Assembly: GCF_031458325.1 (NCBI RefSeq)
Contig: NZ_JAVDYG010000001.1
Coordinates: 1,798,001-1,862,000, forward strand
DNA: 64,000 nt
From: Nocardioides marmoribigeumensis
Lineage (GTDB): Bacteria > Actinomycetota > Actinomycetes > Propionibacteriales > Nocardioidaceae
Reading direction: 5' to 3'
The notes under the pieces are model-generated. The model worked only from the letters and a program-made list of their open reading frames with translations, made no database searches and was not told where the DNA came from. The translations under genes and the position numbers were made by a program. Position 1 is the stretch's first letter. Each line of letters begins with the position of its first letter. This document shows positions 60,204 through 64,000 of the stretch, one piece after another.

Positions 60204-63200
60204 TCAGCCGCCCCAGGAGCGCGGCACGTGGCGGCGCAGGTCGAGGGTGTGGGGGTGCTCCGGGCTGCGGGTGCGGCGCAGCTCGGCCTCCAGGTCGGCG
60301 ACGGCGACGCGTCCGGTCGTGTGACCACGTTCCTCGAACCGGGTGGCCCGGCGTGCCTCGGCCTCCATGGCGTTCACCGGGGGCACGTCGTAGGACCGGC
60401 CCCCGGGGTGCACGACGTGGTAGGTGCATCCCCCCAGCGACCGCTCCTGCGCGAGGTCGACCACGTCGAGCCGGAGGGGCGAGTGCACCTCGATCGTCGG
60501 GTGCAGGGCGGAGTGCGGCTGCCAGGCCCGGAAGCGCACGCCGGCCACCAGCTCGCCGGTGCGTCCCGTGGGGGTCAGCGGCACGGGCACCCCGTTGCAC
60601 GTCACCGCGTGCCGGCCCGCGAGCGCGTTGGTCACCTTGACCTGGAGCCGCTCGACCGAGGAGTCGACGTAGCGCGCCGTGCCGCCTCCGGCCGCCTCCT
60701 CCCCCAGCACCCGCCAGGGCTCGATCGCCTGGCGCAGCTCGAGCTCGACCCCGCCGACCACGGTCGTGCCGATGCGCGGGAACCGGAACTCGACGTACGG
60801 CGCGAACCAGCCCTCCTCGACCGCCAGGCCGTGGGCCCGCAGGTCCGCCACGACCTCCGCGATGTCGGCCTCCGCGCCGTAGGGGAGCATGAACCGCTCG
60901 TGCAGCTCGGTCCCCCAGCGGACCAGCGGCTTGCGGTAGGGCGAGCGGGCGAACCTCGCCACCAGGGCGCGCACGAGCAGCGCCTGCACCAGCGCCATCT
61001 CGGCGTGCGGCGGCATCTCGAACCCGCGCAGCTCGAGCAGCCCGAGCCGTCCGCGGGAGGAGTCGGGGCTGTAGAGCTTGTCGATGCAGAACTCGGCCCG
61101 GTGGGTGTTGCCGGTCAGGTCGGTGAGCAGGTGGCGCAGGGCGCGGTCGACCACCCAGGGCGGGGCGCCGCCCTCCCCCTGGCTGAGCCGCTCGATCTCG
61201 GCGAACGCGATCTCCAGCTCGTAGAGCGACTCCGGCCGGCCCTCGTCGACGCGCGGCGCCTGGCTGGTCGGGCCGACGAAGCGGCCCGAGAACAGGTAGG
61301 ACAGCGACGGGTGGTGCTGCCAGTAGGTCAGCATGCTGACCAGCAGGTCGGGCCGTTGCAGGATCGGGGACCGGTCGGGGGTGGGGCCGCCCAGGGTCAG
61401 ATGGTTGCCGCCGCCGGTGCCGGTGTGGAGGCCGTCGAGGTCGAACTTCTCGGTGGTGAGCCGGGCCCGGCGGGCCACGTCGTAGAGCTCCTGGGTGACC
61501 CGGCACAGCTCGCCCCACGAGGCGGTCGGCTGCAGGTTGACCTCGATGACGCCGGGGTCGGGGGTGACCATGAGCGTGGCGAGCCGCGCGTCCGGGGGCG
61601 GTCCGTAACCCTCGACCACGACGCGTGTGCCGACCTCGACGACGCACTCCTCCAGCAGCGCGACCAGGTCGGTCAGGTCCTCCAGGTGGTCCAGCGGCGG
61701 GAGGAAGACGTGCACGAAGCCGTCGCGGGCCTCGACCACGACGGCGGTCAACGGCGCCTCCGGGTCCTCGACGACGACCGCAGACGGGAGCTTGCGCGCG
61801 GACGTGCCACCGGGCGTCGTGGCACTCACTGGTGACAGGTACGACGGCTCGGGGTCCTCGCGCGGGTCCTCCCACGACACCGAGCCGAGCGGGAGCCGGA
61901 GGCCGGCCGGGGAGTCCCCGGCGGTGAGCACGAGCCGGCCCCGCCGCAGGCGCCAGACCGGGCTCGCCCAGCCGCCGTCCTCGTCGGGCACCGGGTGCAC
62001 GGGCAGCACCCACGCGACCGGGTCGGTCTCGGCGGCGTCGAGCGCGGCCACGTCGCCCGCCGTCGGCTCGGCCCCGGGGCGCTCACCCGCGGGCCGTCGT
62101 ACGTCGTCCACGACGCGGGTCAGCGGGTCCTCGAAGGCGGCGTGCAGCTGGCCCGGGGGGAGCCCGAACCGCTCGGTGACCAGCCGGGCGAGGGCCGCGG
62201 CGTGCTCCCGGGCCGACGGGTCGGGGTCGTCGGTCCAGGGGTCGGCGAGGAGCTCGGGGTGGCTCCACAGGGCGACCCCGTCGTGGCGCCAGTGCAGGGC
62301 GATCTGCCAGCGCGGGAGGGGCTCGCCGGGGTACCACTTGCCCTGGCCGCGCTGGACCAGCGCGTCCCGGCCGAACACGTCACCGAGCCGGGCGGCCAGG
62401 TCGGTGGCGAGCGCGCGCTTCTCCGGCCCGTCGGCCTCGGTGTTCCACTGCGGGCTCTCCATGTCGTCGACGGAGACGAACGTCGGCTCGCCGCCCATGG
62501 TCAGCTCGAGGCCCTCGTCGGCGATGATCCGGTCGACCTCGGCCCCGAGGGCGTCGACGCGCGCCCACTGCTCGGCGGTGTAGGGCTTGGTGACCCGCGG
62601 GTCCTCGTGGAAGCGGGTGACCACGTTGGAGAAGTCCAGCGTCACCTCGCAGGGGTCGACCAGGCCGCTGATCGGGGCGGCGCTGGAGGGGTGCGGCGTG
62701 GCGGACAGCGGGATGTGGCCCTCGCCGGCGAACAGCGCGCTGGTGGGGTCGAGCCCGATCCAGCCGGCGCCCGGGACGAACACCTCGGTCCAGGCGTGCA
62801 GGTCGGTGAAGTCCGCGACCGGGCCGCTCGGGCCGTCGAGGCTCTCCTGGTCCGGGGCGAGCTGCACGAGGTAGCCGGAGACGAAGCGCGCCGCCAGGCC
62901 CAGCTGCCGCAGGACGCTGACCAGGAGCCACGCCGAGTCCCGGCAGGACCCGATGCCGGCGCCGAGCGTCTCGTCGGGCGTCTGGACGCCGGGCTCCATG
63001 CGGATCGAGTAAGCCACCGCCTCGTGGACCGCCAGGTTGACCCGCACCAGCGCGTCGACGATCGGGCGGCCCTCCAGGTCGGCGAGACCGCCGACCAGCG
63101 TCTCCACGAGCGGGCCGGGCCCGCTGCCGGGGGGCTCCGCCACCGGCCGGAGGTAGGGCTCGAGGTCGTGGCGCAGCAGCGCGTCGTACTCGAAGCCGAA

Positions 63201-63503
63201 CTCCTCGGCGTACTCCTCGACGAAGAAGTCGAAGGGGTTGACCACCTGGAGGTCGGCGATGAGGCCGACGGTGACCTCGAGGCGGTCGACCGGCTCGGGG
63301 AAGACCAGCCGGGCCACGTGGTTGCCGAACGGGTCCTGCTGCCAGTTCACGAAGTGGCCCTCGGGGGCGACGCGCAGCGAGTAGGCCTCGATCGGCGTCC
63401 GGCTGTGCGGCGCCGGCCGCAGCCGGACGGTGTGGGGACCCAGCCCGACCCGCCGGTCGAACGTGTACGTCGTGCGGTGCTCGAGCGCCACCTTGATCCC
63501 CAT
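60204..63503 (-). CDS. Transglutaminase-like and DUF2126 fusion protein
   Basis: A 1099-residue protein, first gene in the cluster. The N-terminal transglutaminase module (about 1-300) begins ALEHRTTYTFDRRVGLGPH and has catalytic Cys in GSCRDSAWLLVSVLRQLG (about 189), His in DLHAWTEVFVPG and Asp in GLDPTSALF. DUF2126 fills the remainder, with EKFDLDGLHTGTGGGNHLTLGG, RAEFCIDKLYSPDS and RFRAWQPHSALHPT. DUF2126 has sequence hints of a glutamine synthetase/amidoligase-like fold, by family knowledge. The ATG at 63503 gives the canonical MGIKVALEHRT. Confidence 0.92.
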   Translation of the reverse strand: MGIKVALEHRTTYTFDRRVGLGPHTVRLRPAPHSRTPIEAYSLRVAPEGHFVNWQQDPFGNHVARLVFPEPVDRLEVTVGLIADLQVVNPFDFFVEEYAEEFGFEYDALLRHDLEPYLRPVAEPPGSGPGPLVETLVGGLADLEGRPIVDALVRVNLAVHEAVAYSIRMEPGVQTPDETLGAGIGSCRDSAWLLVSVLRQLGLAARFVSGYLVQLAPDQESLDGPSGPVADFTDLHAWTEVFVPGAGWIGLDPTSALFAGEGHIPLSATPHPSSAAPISGLVDPCEVTLDFSNVVTRFHEDPRVTKPYTAEQWARVDALGAEVDRIIADEGLELTMGGEPTFVSVDDMESPQWNTEADGPEKRALATDLAARLGDVFGRDALVQRGQGKWYPGEPLPRWQIALHWRHDGVALWSHPELLADPWTDDPDPSAREHAAALARLVTERFGLPPGQLHAAFEDPLTRVVDDVRRPAGERPGAEPTAGDVAALDAAETDPVAWVLPVHPVPDEDGGWASPVWRLRRGRLVLTAGDSPAGLRLPLGSVSWEDPREDPEPSYLSPVSATTPGGTSARKLPSAVVVEDPEAPLTAVVVEARDGFVHVFLPPLDHLEDLTDLVALLEECVVEVGTRVVVEGYGPPPDARLATLMVTPDPGVIEVNLQPTASWGELCRVTQELYDVARRARLTTEKFDLDGLHTGTGGGNHLTLGGPTPDRSPILQRPDLLVSMLTYWQHHPSLSYLFSGRFVGPTSQAPRVDEGRPESLYELEIAFAEIERLSQGEGGAPPWVVDRALRHLLTDLTGNTHRAEFCIDKLYSPDSSRGRLGLLELRGFEMPPHAEMALVQALLVRALVARFARSPYRKPLVRWGTELHERFMLPYGAEADIAEVVADLRAHGLAVEEGWFAPYVEFRFPRIGTTVVGGVELELRQAIEPWRVLGEEAAGGGTARYVDSSVERLQVKVTNALAGRHAVTCNGVPVPLTPTGRTGELVAGVRFRAWQPHSALHPTIEVHSPLRLDVVDLAQERSLGGCTYHVVHPGGRSYDVPPVNAMEAEARRATRFEERGHTTGRVAVADLEAELRRTRSPEHPHTLDLRRHVPRSWGG

Positions 63504-63550
63504 GGGGCGAACTCTGTCACCCGGTGGGCGTGTGACGTCCGCCCTACCAG

Positions 63551-63563
63551 ATACCGTCGGTAT
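63551..63563. promoter_or_regulatory. Candidate operator in divergent promoter region
   Basis: ATACCG-T-CGGTAT is a perfect 6-bp inverted repeat with a one-base centre. It lies between the divergent transglutaminase-DUF2126 gene (start 63503) and the SRPBCC gene (start 63606), so a regulator bound here could control one or both. TetR-type operators in actinobacteria often look like this. Confidence 0.5.
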
Positions 63564-63605
63564 TCGACTAGCCTGGGCGCCTTCCCGACCGACCAGGAGT
63601 GAACC

Positions 63606-64000
63606 GTGCCGCTGCAGAACGTCGCCCCGATCGAGGCCACCGTCGAGATCGACGCCCCCGTGGACAAGGTGTGGGGCCTGGTCTCCGACCTGCGCAACAT
63701 GAGCCGCTGGAGCCCCCAGAACGCCAAGACGTTCCTGCGCGGCGACGGCGGGGTCGGCACCAAGATGATCAACGTCAACCGCCGCGGCCTGCTGGTGTGG
63801 CCGACCCAGTCCAAGGTCGTGCGCTTCGCTCCCCGGAAGGAGATCGCCTTCCGGGTCAAGGAGAATTACACCGTCTGGTCCTACGAGCTGGAGGACCTCG
63901 GCGACGGGCGCACCCGCTTGACCTCGCGCCGCGAGGCACCGCAGGGTGTGAGCGACCTGTCGGTGCGCCTGACCAAGGTGGCCTTCGGCGGCGTCGACTC
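63606..64000 (+). CDS. SRPBCC family protein, cut by the window edge
   Basis: The first 131 codons of a polyketide cyclase/START-fold protein are visible. It starts at GTG 63606 with AGGAG about six bases upstream. The opening IEATVEIDAPVDKVWGLVSDLRNMSRWSPQ, in two parts, is the standard SRPBCC pattern. No stop codon occurs before 64000, so the C-terminus is missing. It is divergent from the transglutaminase cluster with a 102-bp gap. Confidence 0.88.
   Translation, partial: MPLQNVAPIEATVEIDAPVDKVWGLVSDLRNMSRWSPQNAKTFLRGDGGVGTKMINVNRRGLLVWPTQSKVVRFAPRKEIAFRVKENYTVWSYELEDLGDGRTRLTSRREAPQGVSDLSVRLTKVAFGGVD

Noticed and set aside
60196-62013. N-terminal extension of the ATP-grasp frame to 62013
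   Set aside because: The extra 600 codons overlap the DUF2126 gene antiparallel in phase only, are Arg/Ala/Pro-rich and lack similarity. The ATP-grasp protein starts at GTG 60195.

Overview
The window is about 64 kb of very high-GC DNA from an actinobacterium. The gene set points to the Nocardioidaceae or a near relative. It includes a ponA2-type penicillin-binding protein followed by a metallophosphoesterase, DUF5063-recR-ybaB-dnaX with the SRP RNA, lysC-asd, a bacterial proteasome activator, an F420-type nitroreductase, and DUF5926, DUF4446, DUF3618 and DUF6457 proteins. The taxonomic placement is inference from content and synteny; there is no 16S gene here. GTG starts and four-base stop/start overlaps (ATGA, GTGA, TTGA) are common. 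I see no transposase, prophage or CRISPR array.

Layout. 1-4.2 kb: cell-wall synthesis (PonA2), YqeY, a phosphoesterase, then tRNA-Pro. 4.5-9.8 kb: an accessory surface module with a TasA/CalY-like exported protein, a SipW-type (archaeal/ER-type, Ser-His) signal peptidase, a four-repeat Ig-like exported protein, and a two-component system whose regulator gene overlaps the Ig gene. 9.9-12.8 kb: a GAF histidine kinase and a DGPF protein/ECF42-type sigma factor pair, closed by an 86-bp palindromic element. 12.9-20.8 kb: housekeeping genes (asd-lysC, recR-ybaB, dnaX, ffs, tRNA-Ser). 20.9-26 kb: an exported beta-rich protein, an exported VWA protein and two CNNM/CBS membrane proteins. 26-29.6 kb: a four-gene osmoprotectant ABC importer with a small repeat-like insert between its permease genes. 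29.9-38.3 kb: mixed metabolism, a second tRNA-Ser, MobA/DUF6457, an RCK protein, a quinone oxidoreductase and the proteasome activator Bpa. 38.4-49.6 kb: TetR with a candidate operator, amidase, two HAD phosphatases with serS, a PAP2-lipid kinase fusion, pheA and a sulfatase. 49.6-51.8 kb: a four-gene overlapping envelope operon (holin-like, DUF3618, YihY, YtxH-like). 51.8-54.4 kb: a persulfide/sulfite detoxification operon behind a CsoR/CstR-type operator. 54.4-56.6 kb: an SRPBCC gene with an unusual repeat array upstream, then a zinc metallopeptidase. 56.6-63.5 kb: a three-gene transglutaminase / ATP-grasp-alpha-E / transglutaminase-DUF2126 cluster predicted to make or break amide bonds. The window ends inside another SRPBCC gene.

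The parts most worth following up are the SipW module and its coupled two-component system, the transglutaminase/ATP-grasp cluster, and several short non-coding structures: the 86-bp palindrome that supplies a sigma-factor stop codon, the 10-bp-repeat-bounded insert that split a stop/start overlap, the CstR-like operator, the 55.1-kb dyad array and the 55.3-kb perfect palindrome. Functional statements come from motifs and family knowledge read by eye; no database search was run.
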